Part shown: positions 6,823 through 14,774 of the stretch, one piece after another | How positions within the stretch are numbered: the stretch's first letter is position 1 | Layout of the letters: every line of letters begins with the position of its first letter | DNA from: CAZKXU01 sp964556665 | GTDB lineage: Bacteria; Bdellovibrionota_C; UBA2361; CAZKXU01 | Assembly (NCBI GenBank): GCA_964556665.1 | Contig: CAZKXU010000039.1 | Coordinates: forward strand, 1 to 29,459 | Reading direction: 5' to 3' | Length of the DNA stretch: 29,459 nt | Position numbers and translations under genes: made by a program | Notes under the pieces: model-generated | The model's database searches: none | The model's input: the letters and a program-made list of their open reading frames with translations, nothing else | Told to the model about the DNA's origin: nothing

Positions 6823-7647
6823 TTTATTTTCTCTCTTTTTCCTAAGTTGTAAAATAATCCCGATTAATATGGTTGCAAGCGCCATTATTGCCCACTCATA
6901 AACATACCCAAGATGACGCTCTGCTGGTACGACTGTGCTATGAGCAGGTATTGGGTAACTACTGCTAGCTTCAAGTTCACGAAGCTTATTCAAGCGTGCA
7001 GGCAGAAAAAATAGTTCATCACGCCCATCAGTACTAACCATTATTTTAGCTTCAGCTTTGGCTGGATCTGGATCATCCATAATCTCTAAATAAACAGGGA
7101 GAATTTTATAAGAAAGCTGCTTCTGCATCTTTTCAAGGTCTACCCTTAGCCAAGCATCAACCCAATTCCCCGGAAGCGGCTCCGGATCTTGAGGAGCTAG
7201 TAGTTTGGGTGGCACGGTTTCTTTAACCAATCCAATAAAGGAGAGCGAGGTGGTTTTTTGAAACTGCTTTCTCTCCTTGGGGTATGAGGACTTTAGAGGT
7301 ATAAAGCCACGATTCACTATTACATAGTGCTCCGTACCAGTTATCTTAAGCGGTGTTAGTACATGTACTCCTGGTGAATCATTTAGTTTACGATTTCTTA
7401 GAATCATCTCCTCTTTGAAAACAAACTCACCAGTAACACTAACCCTTCTAAATTTGTTATCAATCAGGTTTCCCGATTGTATTAAATCCTTAAAATCGAC
7501 AATAGGCTGGTTAATATTATCTTCTAGATGCTTAAGATATTTCTGCTTATATACATGACGTTCCCACTGCCAAAATGAGGCACGCAGCATTAGTGCTGCA
7601 AGAATGAGGCATACAATATTAACGTGCCAGCGGAGATATAGCTTCAT
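6793..7647 (-). CDS. SURF1 family cytochrome oxidase assembly protein
   Basis: 284 residues with the characteristic two-helix topology: an N-terminal helix (NIVCLILAALMLRASFWQW, ending in the conserved Q-W-x-R-x-x-x-K) and a C-terminal one (YEWAIMALATILIGIILQL), with the domain between facing the periplasm. Conserved family signatures are present: VTGEFVFKEEMILRNR, PGVHVLTPLKI, HYVIVNRGFIPL and NWVDAWLRVDLEKM. SURF1 helps insert haem a into subunit I of haem-copper oxidases, so the organism probably respires oxygen. No oxidase genes are in view. The gene overlaps the 3' end of the GH3 gene by 30 bases (convergent) and diverges from the KAS III operon over 147 bases. Confidence 0.88.
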   Translation of the reverse strand: MKLYLRWHVNIVCLILAALMLRASFWQWERHVYKQKYLKHLEDNINQPIVDFKDLIQSGNLIDNKFRRVSVTGEFVFKEEMILRNRKLNDSPGVHVLTPLKITGTEHYVIVNRGFIPLKSSYPKERKQFQKTTSLSFIGLVKETVPPKLLAPQDPEPLPGNWVDAWLRVDLEKMQKQLSYKILPVYLEIMDDPDPAKAEAKIMVSTDGRDELFFLPARLNKLRELEASSSYPIPAHSTVVPAERHLGYVYEWAIMALATILIGIILQLRKKRENKSVVSSHELL

Positions 7648-7769
7648 GAGATAATTATTTTAGAATATTTGAGTGGAAAGATGCTACAGCGTGATGAGTG
7701 CTAGGTCTTTGATAGAAATGTCGTACAGGCATTCAAAGATGACAAATTCTCGAATTTAGTGTAACCTAG

Positions 7770-7783
7770 CTCCTTTCTAGGAG
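7770..7783 (+). promoter_or_regulatory. Shine-Dalgarno with potential self-sequestering hairpin
   Basis: AGGAG at 7779-7783 lies 11 bases before the GTG start at 7795. Directly upstream CTCCT (7770-7774) can pair with it across a TTCT loop, and an alternative CCTAG/CTAGG pairing overlaps it. The site is a good ribosome binding site and supports the GTG start; regulation by the hairpin is speculative. Confidence 0.45.
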
Positions 7784-7794
7784 AATATATAACG

Positions 7795-8772
7795 GTGTTA
7801 AATATCCTCGCGGCAGGATTCGCGTATCCACCTAATATTATTGATAATAATGCCCTGGTTAAATTGGGCCTTGAGCCTAGTACTGAAGCGATGCTCCGTT
7901 CCTCAGCTTGCGGCATCTCTGAGCGTCGCACCTCATTGCCACTTGATTATATTACTAATACCTCTCTTTTTAAGCCGAAATTTGCCATGCAGGCGGCATG
8001 CTGTACCCCGACTGACCTAGCTGTTGAGGCAGCAGAGATGGCGCTTAGTCAAGCTGGAGTAGCAAAGGAGAGTGTCGGTTTAATCATTGCAGATTGTGCG
8101 ACGGCCCTTCAAACTACCCCTTCAGAAGCACAACGTGTAGGTAAGCGCTTTAACTCAAAGGCTAAGGCCTACGATCTTGCAGCAGGTTCAATCGCCTTTT
8201 CTGTACAGCTCAACTCCCTGCTTGGATGGCAAGAAGATAGGATTCCTGAGTTTGTACTGCTGATTTCCACTAATACTCCAACCCATAGTATTGATTATAA
8301 GTCCGGATTTGAACGTCTTTTTTTTGGCGACGGAGCAGCAGCCCTACTCCTCTCTGTTAGACATGCAGGTAAATTTGCAGTTAAGCAAGCAAACTTTTCT
8401 GTAAGGCCAAATCAACATGCTCGCTTTACTATAGATACGTACGGTTTAATGCATTTTGATCCCTCCGTAATCGAACCTTATATACGTACTGAGATTGAGT
8501 CATTACTGAAAACTGCGGATCGTACTGCGCCTGCTAAACTTATAGGCCCGCAGCTTTCTGATGAATTAAACGCAAAGCTTGCCGCTAATCTCGGTATTAG
8601 TCCAGGAATGAGTAAGTCTAATATGAGAGAGCGTGGGAATACTCTGGGTAGTTCAGCCATGACTGTTCTGGCTGAAAATTATGAAAGTTTTAAAGCTGGA
8701 GATCGAATAGTTATAACTGAAGCTGGCACCGGATTGGGTGTAGGTTATATCGAATTGGAGTGTTTGCGATGA
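7795..8772 (+). CDS. KAS III-like thiolase-fold protein with degenerate active site (probable non-catalytic partner)
   Basis: 325 residues with the fold of 3-oxoacyl-ACP synthase III: SVGLIIADCATALQTTPSEA, AYDLAAGSIAFSVQL, FFGDGAAALLLS and RGNTLGSSAMTVL. In active KAS III enzymes Cys, His and Asn form the triad. Here the Cys position is Gly131 (LAAGSIAF) and the His position is Pro252 (LIGPQLSDEL); only the Asn (N282 in RGNT) remains. Condensation is therefore unlikely. Its neighbour 8769-9755 keeps all three residues, and the two stop/start codons overlap, so this is probably the structural subunit of a heterodimer, as PqsB is to PqsC or a chain-length factor to its ketosynthase. GTG start, supported by AGGAG. 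Function of the pair unknown. Confidence 0.8.
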   Translation: MLNILAAGFAYPPNIIDNNALVKLGLEPSTEAMLRSSACGISERRTSLPLDYITNTSLFKPKFAMQAACCTPTDLAVEAAEMALSQAGVAKESVGLIIADCATALQTTPSEAQRVGKRFNSKAKAYDLAAGSIAFSVQLNSLLGWQEDRIPEFVLLISTNTPTHSIDYKSGFERLFFGDGAAALLLSVRHAGKFAVKQANFSVRPNQHARFTIDTYGLMHFDPSVIEPYIRTEIESLLKTADRTAPAKLIGPQLSDELNAKLAANLGISPGMSKSNMRERGNTLGSSAMTVLAENYESFKAGDRIVITEAGTGLGVGYIELECLR

Positions 8773-9755
8773 GTCTTAATATTATAGGAATGGGTTACTC
8801 ACATCCCAGCCAGGAGTTGGATAATAATTTCCTTGAAGGGCTAAATGTTGGTACGAATGCGCAATGGATCTCCGAGAAAATTGGTATACAAACTAGGGTT
8901 ACCACGCTCTCCCCAGACTATATTGATAAGACGCGTAATGCCGATCCTGAGGAGGCTATCAAAGTGGCTACCAAGTCACCTACAGATTTGGCAGTAGCTG
9001 CTGCCGAAATGGCCATTAAAAGAGCCGGCATTAAAGCAGACCAGATCGGCCTAGTCATCTGTAATTGCTGTACACCTGTGCAGATGAGCCCGACAGAGGC
9101 TGTCAGAATTTCAGCGAGACTTGGTATTGAGGCGCGTGCATACGATCTCTTCACAGCCTGTCCAGCCTTTGCTCTTTGTTTAGATTATCTAAGTAATTTT
9201 AGATCAGAGGAGCTGCCCGAGTTTGTGTTGTGTGTTTCAACGGCGACTTTAACTCAGAATGTAAATTATAATGATCGTTCAGATGGTGCAATTTGGGGAG
9301 ATGGTGCTGCGGCTTGGATTGTTTCTGCTCGCCATCCCGGCAAGTTGAAGGTTATTGAGACTTCCTATAGTACGGATGCAACTCGATGCGATGCCGTCGT
9401 GGTTGAGCGATACGGCCATTTCCATCAAGATGGCAGAGCAGTTCGGGATTTTTCTGTGCGTCAGACCGTGCGCTTGATAAAGGCAGTAGAAGAGCGGCAT
9501 AAGATGGACTGGACACGGGATATTTTTATCGGCCATCAGGCTAACGCAACGATGCTTGAACAGATCATAAATAATAGAGAGATTCCTCCGACTAACCATT
9601 GGCATAATGTTACACATATTGGAAATCAGGCCGGGGCAGGTGCGCCGGCAGCTTTGGCTGAACATTGGGAGGAGGTTCTGCCTGGGCAGAAAATTTTGGT
9701 AGCAGTAGTGGGAGCCGGACTCAGTTGGGGTTTGGCACTTTTGGAAGGGGTCTAA
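8769..9755 (+). CDS. KAS III-like condensing enzyme (catalytic triad intact)
   Basis: 328 residues from the ATG at 8769, which overlaps the previous gene's TGA as ATGA and follows TTGGAG at 8755-8760; an upstream GTG at 8760 is less likely. Triad: Cys131 in AYDLFTACPAFALCL, His256 in DIFIGHQANATMLEQ and Asn286 in VTHIGNQAGAGAP. Cys131 falls at exactly the residue number where the upstream paralogue has Gly. Such enzymes form a C-C bond (or transfer an acyl group) from acyl-CoA to an acyl carrier or related acceptor. Dedicated paralogues outside fab clusters usually serve secondary metabolism or signalling, e.g. quinolone signals. Substrate unknown. Translationally coupled with the inactive paralogue and with the coiled-coil gene after it. 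Confidence 0.86.
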   Translation: MSLNIIGMGYSHPSQELDNNFLEGLNVGTNAQWISEKIGIQTRVTTLSPDYIDKTRNADPEEAIKVATKSPTDLAVAAAEMAIKRAGIKADQIGLVICNCCTPVQMSPTEAVRISARLGIEARAYDLFTACPAFALCLDYLSNFRSEELPEFVLCVSTATLTQNVNYNDRSDGAIWGDGAAAWIVSARHPGKLKVIETSYSTDATRCDAVVVERYGHFHQDGRAVRDFSVRQTVRLIKAVEERHKMDWTRDIFIGHQANATMLEQIINNREIPPTNHWHNVTHIGNQAGAGAPAALAEHWEEVLPGQKILVAVVGAGLSWGLALLEGV

Positions 9756-9756
9756 T

Positions 9757-10842
9757 ATGAAAAGATTAGCTTTCTTTTTCTCTATTATTTGCTTAGTTAA
9801 TCTTGGTTTTGCCGAGGAACCTGATCGTGGCCGGCTAGCCGATGGTCGTGCCTTTAGAAAAGATGCAGAGGGGAACCAGTTGGTAGATTATATCGCAGAA
9901 CTTGAGCTAAGTGTAGAAGCTTTAAATCGCACCGTAAGCAGCTTAGAGGACGATATTAGTGAACGCGATAGAGCGATTGCAGGTTTGAGTAAGTGTGCGC
10001 AGCAGGAGAATCAGGCAGCCATCAAGGAGCGAGATTTAATCAATCCTAGTAACCCTACTGAGGATAATAATCAGTTATACGATGCTATTGCAGCATGTGA
10101 GACTAAGCTTAAGGAGGTTGTCACCGAATTTGAAGCTAATAAGATCAGGATCGCAACTGGGTGTCGCAGCTTAGAGGAGCAGTTGGCAGCTAAGGAAGCG
10201 ACAATAGCGAGCATTAAACAGAGCATGGATGAGAAGGATCTGGCGCTTACTGCGGCTCGAGCGGAGTTAGTCAGGTATAAAGCAGAGAAATCCGTAGCTC
10301 TCGCAAAGCAGCCTGAGATGAATAATCGAAAAGTTGAAGTGGCTATCGATCGCAGCAGCAGAAAGGATCTGTCATCTTCTGCAGCTATAAGTAAGACGCC
10401 TATGCCTGTTGTCCCCGCCGCAATCGAAGCAGAGAATGAAGATTCTGCACTAGCCATTGCAAAACTTGGAGAGCAGGCGCGCTATGCTCTTAAGATTAAT
10501 AGCATGAATACCAAACCATCATCTAGTATCGATCAGAAACGTAGTCGAGTGGTAGATTCGTTGCGTGGCACTGTACTTACAGAGCTAAATAAGCTTAATG
10601 CAATAGCCATGGAGAGGGATCAACTCTTTAGTAGGTATAGTAAGGTTAAGCACGCAGTAGAGTTTAAGCTTTCCCCTTTAGTATCTAAGAAGGGAAACTC
10701 CGTAGCTAAGATTAGAGAAAATATAAATAATGCTCGTTCTGTCCATGAACTAAGCCAGGCTAAAGCTGAGCTCTCTCAGTTAAAATCAACTCTTCAGGCT
10801 GATATTTCATTGATGCAAAGGATGGAGAAGCTTGGTGCTTAG
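9757..10842 (+). CDS. exported coiled-coil protein of unknown function
   Basis: 361 residues. The N-terminus KRLAFFFSIICLVNLGFA followed by EEPD is a clear Sec signal peptide, with cleavage after GFA. Residues about 40-95 and 110-180 form long coiled coils (IAELELSVEALNRTVSSLED; CRSLEEQLAAKEATIASIKQ). A Ser/Pro/Ala-rich linker follows (about 190-235) and another helical region at 265-361 ends in TLQADISLMQRMEKLGA. No enzyme motif is seen. The ATG lies one base after the preceding TAA, with AAGGGG seven bases upstream, so it is the third gene of the KAS III operon. A periplasmic scaffold or envelope role is possible but unproven; why it is coupled with condensing enzymes is unexplained. Confidence 0.7.
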   Translation: MKRLAFFFSIICLVNLGFAEEPDRGRLADGRAFRKDAEGNQLVDYIAELELSVEALNRTVSSLEDDISERDRAIAGLSKCAQQENQAAIKERDLINPSNPTEDNNQLYDAIAACETKLKEVVTEFEANKIRIATGCRSLEEQLAAKEATIASIKQSMDEKDLALTAARAELVRYKAEKSVALAKQPEMNNRKVEVAIDRSSRKDLSSSAAISKTPMPVVPAAIEAENEDSALAIAKLGEQARYALKINSMNTKPSSSIDQKRSRVVDSLRGTVLTELNKLNAIAMERDQLFSRYSKVKHAVEFKLSPLVSKKGNSVAKIRENINNARSVHELSQAKAELSQLKSTLQADISLMQRMEKLGA

Positions 10843-10894
10843 TCGGCTAGAAAAAATTAATGTCACAATCTGCATCTCATCCATGGTCATCTCT

Positions 10895-10968
10895 GAATTT
10901 TTTTAGGTGGGGAAAATCCTCGATATAGTCATGCTATCTCTGCGGTTTTCCCCACCTAAAGAAAATTC
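10895..10968. repeat. long palindrome (possible repetitive extragenic element / bidirectional terminator)
   Basis: TTAGGTGGGGAAAA at 10903-10916 is perfectly repeated in inverse at 10946-10959, and pairing extends outward through GAATTTT/AAAATTC with one bulge. The 29-base centre begins TCCTCG and holds a small ATAG..CTAT inner stem. It lies between convergent genes. No T-run follows the stem on either strand, so it is not a classical terminator, although it may stop or protect transcripts. Its core GGAAAATCCTCG plus inner mini-palindrome is repeated at 736-772 beside the assembly gap. Confidence 0.75.
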
Positions 10969-12220
10969 AAATCTGACCCATATCTGAGCGCATATTGAGA
11001 CATTTATTTTTTCTAACCTCCTTAGTCGACGCTCCTAAAGCTCCGATAATAAGTGCTGCTAATACAAAAACCTCACTGTCGCCAAGGTTAAATTCGACAA
11101 GCCCGGCTATCTGCCATGCCAGTAATGAGCAGCCTAGTATTGAAACAATTATTCCATGAGGGGAATCTTTAGTGCTGAGGCTTAACGCCGATTTGAAAAT
11201 TACAAATAGCCACCATGAATAGATGAAAAATGTGAGCCAGCCTGATTCAACTATGATTTGTAAAAAGTTGCTATGAAAATGCCTTAGATTAGGTGGAATT
11301 TCAGGTGAATAATCGGGCAGCATCGAGCTATTATGATACCCAATTCCAAGCGGATAATGCTGCGCCAGCTCTGCACCAATCTCCCATATAACACCTCTGC
11401 CGCCAGGAATTAAAAAGTGCTGCCATGAAGACTGAATTCTCTCTCTAATCGGTGCGACTGAGGCGATCAGCAGCACTACAAGAATCAATGTTGGTATAAC
11501 ATATCTTTTGGCATAACTGCGAAATAGCAAGGCAGTAGCAATAAAAACCCCGGCCCAGGGCCCACGCTTAAGGTTGATTAATAGAGCTGCAAGTAGGATT
11601 AGAAAAATAGGTGTTAGAAATTTAGGGAATGTTCTAGTAATTCTATTCAGGCGAAGGTGTTGTTCGCCCAATGAATCGATCCCTAAGATCTTGCTTAAGG
11701 TAGTACTATGCTCCCAGCGGATTAAAAGAAACCCCAGCGTAAGGACAATAGTCATTGCAAGTTGTCCTGATTCTGAGACTTTGCCAGGGAAGAAGCCTGG
11801 AATCTGTCCTGGAAAAGTTGCGTCTAAGATCGTGTGCAGCGCAGCGCATGTTTGGCCTAATAGCAGGGCTGTAAAGATTGACTCCAATCCTTCTGATCTG
11901 ACAACATCAGCGTAGAAAAATATTGCTATGGAGAAGAATAGTAACGAGGGTAGGGCGCTTAAACTTCTTTCAATATTTAACCCAAAAAATGAAGAGATAA
12001 TAATGCTTATTATAAAAAATAGATATGGTACAAAGATCGGATTTTGAAGAGTTGCCCGTATGTTTTTTTTCTGAGCTATTAAAAAAAGTAATATTGAAGG
12101 GCACAGAACTAGGTAAAGCAGGGAGAGTTTGATTGGGATGAGAAATGCAGAGAGCGTAGCAAGCGTTAAGCGTTGATTGCGGTAAAAAGAGCTGATTTTT
12201 TCAAAATATGTAGTAGGCAT
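10967..12220 (-). CDS. O-antigen ligase / polymerase family membrane protein (Wzy_C domain)
   Basis: About 417 residues with ten or more hydrophobic helices. The signature is NLRHFHSNFLQIIVESGWLT (about residues 305-322), matching the periplasmic H-x-H-N-x-x-L-x-x-x-x-x-x-G motif of WaaL/Wzy proteins. Two Arg-containing sites (INLKRGPWAGV and PGGRGVIWEIG) fit the lipid-linked glycan-binding positions in this family. Such proteins ligate O-antigen to lipid A-core or polymerise repeat units. The open frame extends upstream to a TTG at 12313, but those 31 codons translate a 7-base tandem repeat, so the ATG at 12220 (MPTTYFEKISSFYRNQ) is preferred. Ligase versus polymerase cannot be decided from sequence alone. 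No other polysaccharide genes adjoin it. Confidence 0.8.
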   Translation of the reverse strand: MPTTYFEKISSFYRNQRLTLATLSAFLIPIKLSLLYLVLCPSILLFLIAQKKNIRATLQNPIFVPYLFFIISIIISSFFGLNIERSLSALPSLLFFSIAIFFYADVVRSEGLESIFTALLLGQTCAALHTILDATFPGQIPGFFPGKVSESGQLAMTIVLTLGFLLIRWEHSTTLSKILGIDSLGEQHLRLNRITRTFPKFLTPIFLILLAALLINLKRGPWAGVFIATALLFRSYAKRYVIPTLILVVLLIASVAPIRERIQSSWQHFLIPGGRGVIWEIGAELAQHYPLGIGYHNSSMLPDYSPEIPPNLRHFHSNFLQIIVESGWLTFFIYSWWLFVIFKSALSLSTKDSPHGIIVSILGCSLLAWQIAGLVEFNLGDSEVFVLAALIIGALGASTKEVRKNKCLNMRSDMGQI

Positions 12221-12255
12221 AAATATCGTTTGATATTCAACCAGTTGAAAATATA

Positions 12256-12297
12256 ACAGACAACAGACAACAGGCAACAGATAACAGGCAACATATA
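12256..12297. repeat. 7-bp tandem repeat (ACAGRYA, five units plus one degenerate)
   Basis: Units read ACAGACA, ACAGACA, ACAGGCA, ACAGATA, ACAGGCA, then degenerate ACATATA. They lie 36 bases upstream of the preferred start of the O-antigen ligase-like gene. Seven is not a multiple of three, so unit gain or loss would shift any frame starting beyond it and would change promoter spacing. Confidence 0.8.
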
Positions 12298-12415
12298 TCA
12301 GAAAATCCGGCAACAGTTGTCAGTTATCAGATACTGATCGGCTTGGAGGCTGACCTGCAGCGCTACGCGTAAACCTGAATCAACTTGTAAAGGTGTGCTC
12401 CTAAAGAATCAAGAA

Positions 12416-13108
12416 CTATTTGAGTAACTGAATTGTTGCCAGCGGTTCGACCTCCGCTGTGTCCACAAGAACACTCTTTTTATGAGAGCTATCATCGGAG
12501 AAGAGATCCTCTCCCATAAGCTTATTACCTATTACGTCAGCTTCTTGAGGATCATCTATGGGCTTAGTCTGTGTCTCTATTAAATCTTCCGGCTTGATAG
12601 GATCAAGTACATATGCTGTGACTAGCTCTAAAAATTGCCGCACAGTACGTTTTAACAGTATCGGTAGTCTTTCAAGCTCTTTTGGCTCTACTAGGGAAAC
12701 ATATGTGAGTATTTTACCGGATTTAAGGGAAAACTGTATCTTTCCTTGTGAATTATTATCGGTTGCTGTTATTACAAGTCCGTGATCAACTCTTTGCGGC
12801 GCTAAGGAATCAATAAGATCCACCTGTACACGCGGCCAACCTTCCCAGTCTGAGTTACTGATCTGTAAAGAGAATCGCTCTCCAAAACTTATTTTTTGCA
12901 CCTCGGCTAGAGCTTTGCGTGCTGTACTCATAGCGCTCAACATACGGGCATGGCGCTCTTTCGCTTCTTTTTTAGAGATATCGTTTTGCTGTTCCTGCTC
13001 CTTCAATTTACGTGCAATACGGTTAGCAAATGAGCCTAAAGCGGAGCCTACGGAATCCACAGCTTTCTCATCCGTACTGGATTTTTTTATATCATTTGCG
13101 TTTGACAT
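12416..13108 (-). CDS. hypothetical cytoplasmic protein
   Basis: 230 residues, not recognised. No signal peptide or membrane helix. An N-terminal charged helical part (IARKLKEQEQQNDISKKEAK, about residues 30-70) is followed by a compact alpha/beta-looking region with alternating hydrophobics (FSLQISNSDWEGWPRVQVDL, then GLVITATDNNSQGKIQFSLK, about 80-160) and an acidic low-complexity tail. It lies between the O-antigen ligase-like gene and another unrecognised minus-strand gene, with gaps of about 100-190 bases, so co-transcription is uncertain. The ribosome binding site is weak. The long intact frame with normal composition makes it a real gene. Confidence 0.6.
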   Translation of the reverse strand: MSNANDIKKSSTDEKAVDSVGSALGSFANRIARKLKEQEQQNDISKKEAKERHARMLSAMSTARKALAEVQKISFGERFSLQISNSDWEGWPRVQVDLIDSLAPQRVDHGLVITATDNNSQGKIQFSLKSGKILTYVSLVEPKELERLPILLKRTVRQFLELVTAYVLDPIKPEDLIETQTKPIDDPQEADVIGNKLMGEDLFSDDSSHKKSVLVDTAEVEPLATIQLLK

Positions 13109-13223
13109 GTCTTGTAACTAGCTGAAAATACAAAAGAATGTAGTCTTAGCTCAGTACTACACAGACTTAGGTCGACATAAGTCTAGAGTTTCTCAACAGT
13201 ATGTAGCGAAAATAAACAGGTTA

Positions 13224-14282
13224 TTACTCGTCTTTATCTGCTGCAAAGTCGTCTAGCACTTTCTTAACGAATTCAAGCGTGACTTCGTCTTTTGAGGATC
13301 CTATGACTGTCTTGAGGTACGATTCGACCTCTTCATCATAAGCGATATGGTCGGGAGCATCTTTGAGCATCTGCCGATCAAAATCAGGGTTTTTTGAATT
13401 AGAGATTGCGTCTACTACAAGCTTAAGCCCTGGCAATCCGCTATTCAGCAAAGACTTTGCAGCAAGGTTTGAATACTGATCACGCTTAAGCATCTGCTCC
13501 TGTAAAAAAGGGAAAGCCTCCTCCTCAGGAATAAGTTCACCTAATCCTATGCCAAGTGAGTAATATCCATCAGGATCTCCGTTGGCGACTGTATGTTTGT
13601 ATAAGGTCTCAGCTGATAGCCTAGATCCTTGATTTGTAATAGCAGCGACCAGTGATTCTTTAAGATTCTGTGATATTTTGCTGGTGTCAAGCTGTGTACC
13701 AAGGTATGAAACAACATCATCCTTTCCTACTGATAGTTCCAGCGCCTCAAGAAATTGATCAGCCTCGGCCTCGCTCTTTGCAGACTTAGCTGAATCAACT
13801 ATAAACGCTATATTATCTACCCTTCCTGATATAGCTAATAACTCTGCGTAATAACTTTTTTCATCTGGAGTAGCCGTAGCATTGAGGAGTAGATCTTTAA
13901 CAGAGCCATAAAACTTATCACACCACTCACAATCACCTATCGAAGTAAACTGCTCTAGTATCAGGTCATCATATTTTTTTGCCCCATTCTTTATTGCTGT
14001 CAAAGCATCTTCTGCGGTTTTGTAAACCTCTACTGCAGGTTTTAATTCAGCGTCGGAAAATCCATCATCATCCTCTGTTAAGGTGTCTATGTTAGTTGCA
14101 ACCTGTCCAGGTATGGCTGGAATATCTGTAGTTTCAGGCGCGGGTTTGCTGTTATCATCAGTCCCTTCGTTAGTAGTCTGAGATGTATTTAATGCTGTAT
14201 TGTCATTGTTCATGTTCCCTAATGAAAACAATGCAGCTACAGCGATGACAAGGGTTACAAGTAGTAAGATTTTTGGTTTCAT
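13224..14282 (-). CDS. hypothetical membrane-anchored protein with helical repeats
   Basis: 352 residues. An N-terminal hydrophobic segment (ILLLVTLVIAVAALFSLGNM) acts as an uncleaved anchor or signal; no lipobox Cys is seen. It is followed by a disordered Asn/Thr/Ser/Pro-rich linker to about residue 75, then an all-helical domain resembling a HEAT- or TPR-type superhelix. The segment SIGDCEWCDKFYGSVKDLLL (about 115-134) holds a CxxC pair that could be redox active or metal binding, but no thioredoxin fold is evident. It is transcribed divergently from the HPt/response regulator pair. A periplasmic scaffold is the best guess; function unknown. Confidence 0.6.
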   Translation of the reverse strand: MKPKILLLVTLVIAVAALFSLGNMNNDNTALNTSQTTNEGTDDNSKPAPETTDIPAIPGQVATNIDTLTEDDDGFSDAELKPAVEVYKTAEDALTAIKNGAKKYDDLILEQFTSIGDCEWCDKFYGSVKDLLLNATATPDEKSYYAELLAISGRVDNIAFIVDSAKSAKSEAEADQFLEALELSVGKDDVVSYLGTQLDTSKISQNLKESLVAAITNQGSRLSAETLYKHTVANGDPDGYYSLGIGLGELIPEEEAFPFLQEQMLKRDQYSNLAAKSLLNSGLPGLKLVVDAISNSKNPDFDRQMLKDAPDHIAYDEEVESYLKTVIGSSKDEVTLEFVKKVLDDFAADKDE

Positions 14283-14425
14283 ATGTAGTTAGAATAGATT
14301 CAATTTCAACTGTAAAGGATAGTACTTTTAAAAACGACTGTAAACTATCAAAACTAAAGCAAATTTTCCAAATAAATACAGTATCATATTACCTTAAGAG
14401 TAAGACGATATAGTACTTAAATACA

Positions 14426-14764
14426 ATGAAGATACCAGCTAATGCAAAACTGTTAGAAGGCAAAGCATATGCTCTATTTTGCCAGGAGCTTGAGCGGCAT
14501 ATCGCTAAGGGGAGGAGGTTCATTCTGTTAAATGAAGCGCTAACAGCACCTATTTTGGGGGAATTAAGTGCGGCATTCCATACGGTAAGGGGTGGGGCCG
14601 GTTTTTTTGGGCTTGATGATATGCAGCGTGTTGCGGGAGAGCTAGAGACTATATTCGGTCAGGAGGAGTTTAATTTAGACATGGAGCTTGAGGGTATTAG
14701 AGCTCTTTTCTCGGAGCTTATCTCTGCACAGGCTAAGATGCCGGTTCCTAAATTTGATCTATAA
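14426..14764 (+). CDS. HPt (histidine phosphotransfer) domain protein
   Basis: 112 residues, a stand-alone HPt four-helix bundle. The phosphoacceptor is His52 in AFHTVRGGAGFFGL, matching the H-x-[LV]-[KR]-G-[GS]-[AS] consensus, followed by DDMQRVAGELETIF. HPt proteins relay phosphate between response-regulator receivers, or form the first domain of CheA-like kinases; here no kinase domain follows, so the kinase is elsewhere. Ten bases separate it from the response regulator gene, indicating an operon and probable partnership. Confidence 0.85.
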   Translation: MKIPANAKLLEGKAYALFCQELERHIAKGRRFILLNEALTAPILGELSAAFHTVRGGAGFFGLDDMQRVAGELETIFGQEEFNLDMELEGIRALFSELISAQAKMPVPKFDL

Positions 14765-14774
14765 ATAGGGCAAA

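Noticed and set aside
8760..8768. GTG start at 8760 for the active KAS III gene
   Set aside because: It would sit on the Shine-Dalgarno; the ATG at 8769 overlaps the upstream TGA and has TTGGAG at correct spacing.
10895..10968. Classical intrinsic terminator
   Set aside because: The stem is strong but no T-run follows on either strand; the T-run lies before the stem.
12220..12313. O-antigen ligase-like gene starting at TTG 12313
   Set aside because: The extra 31 residues are a translation of the 7-base repeat with no ribosome binding site.
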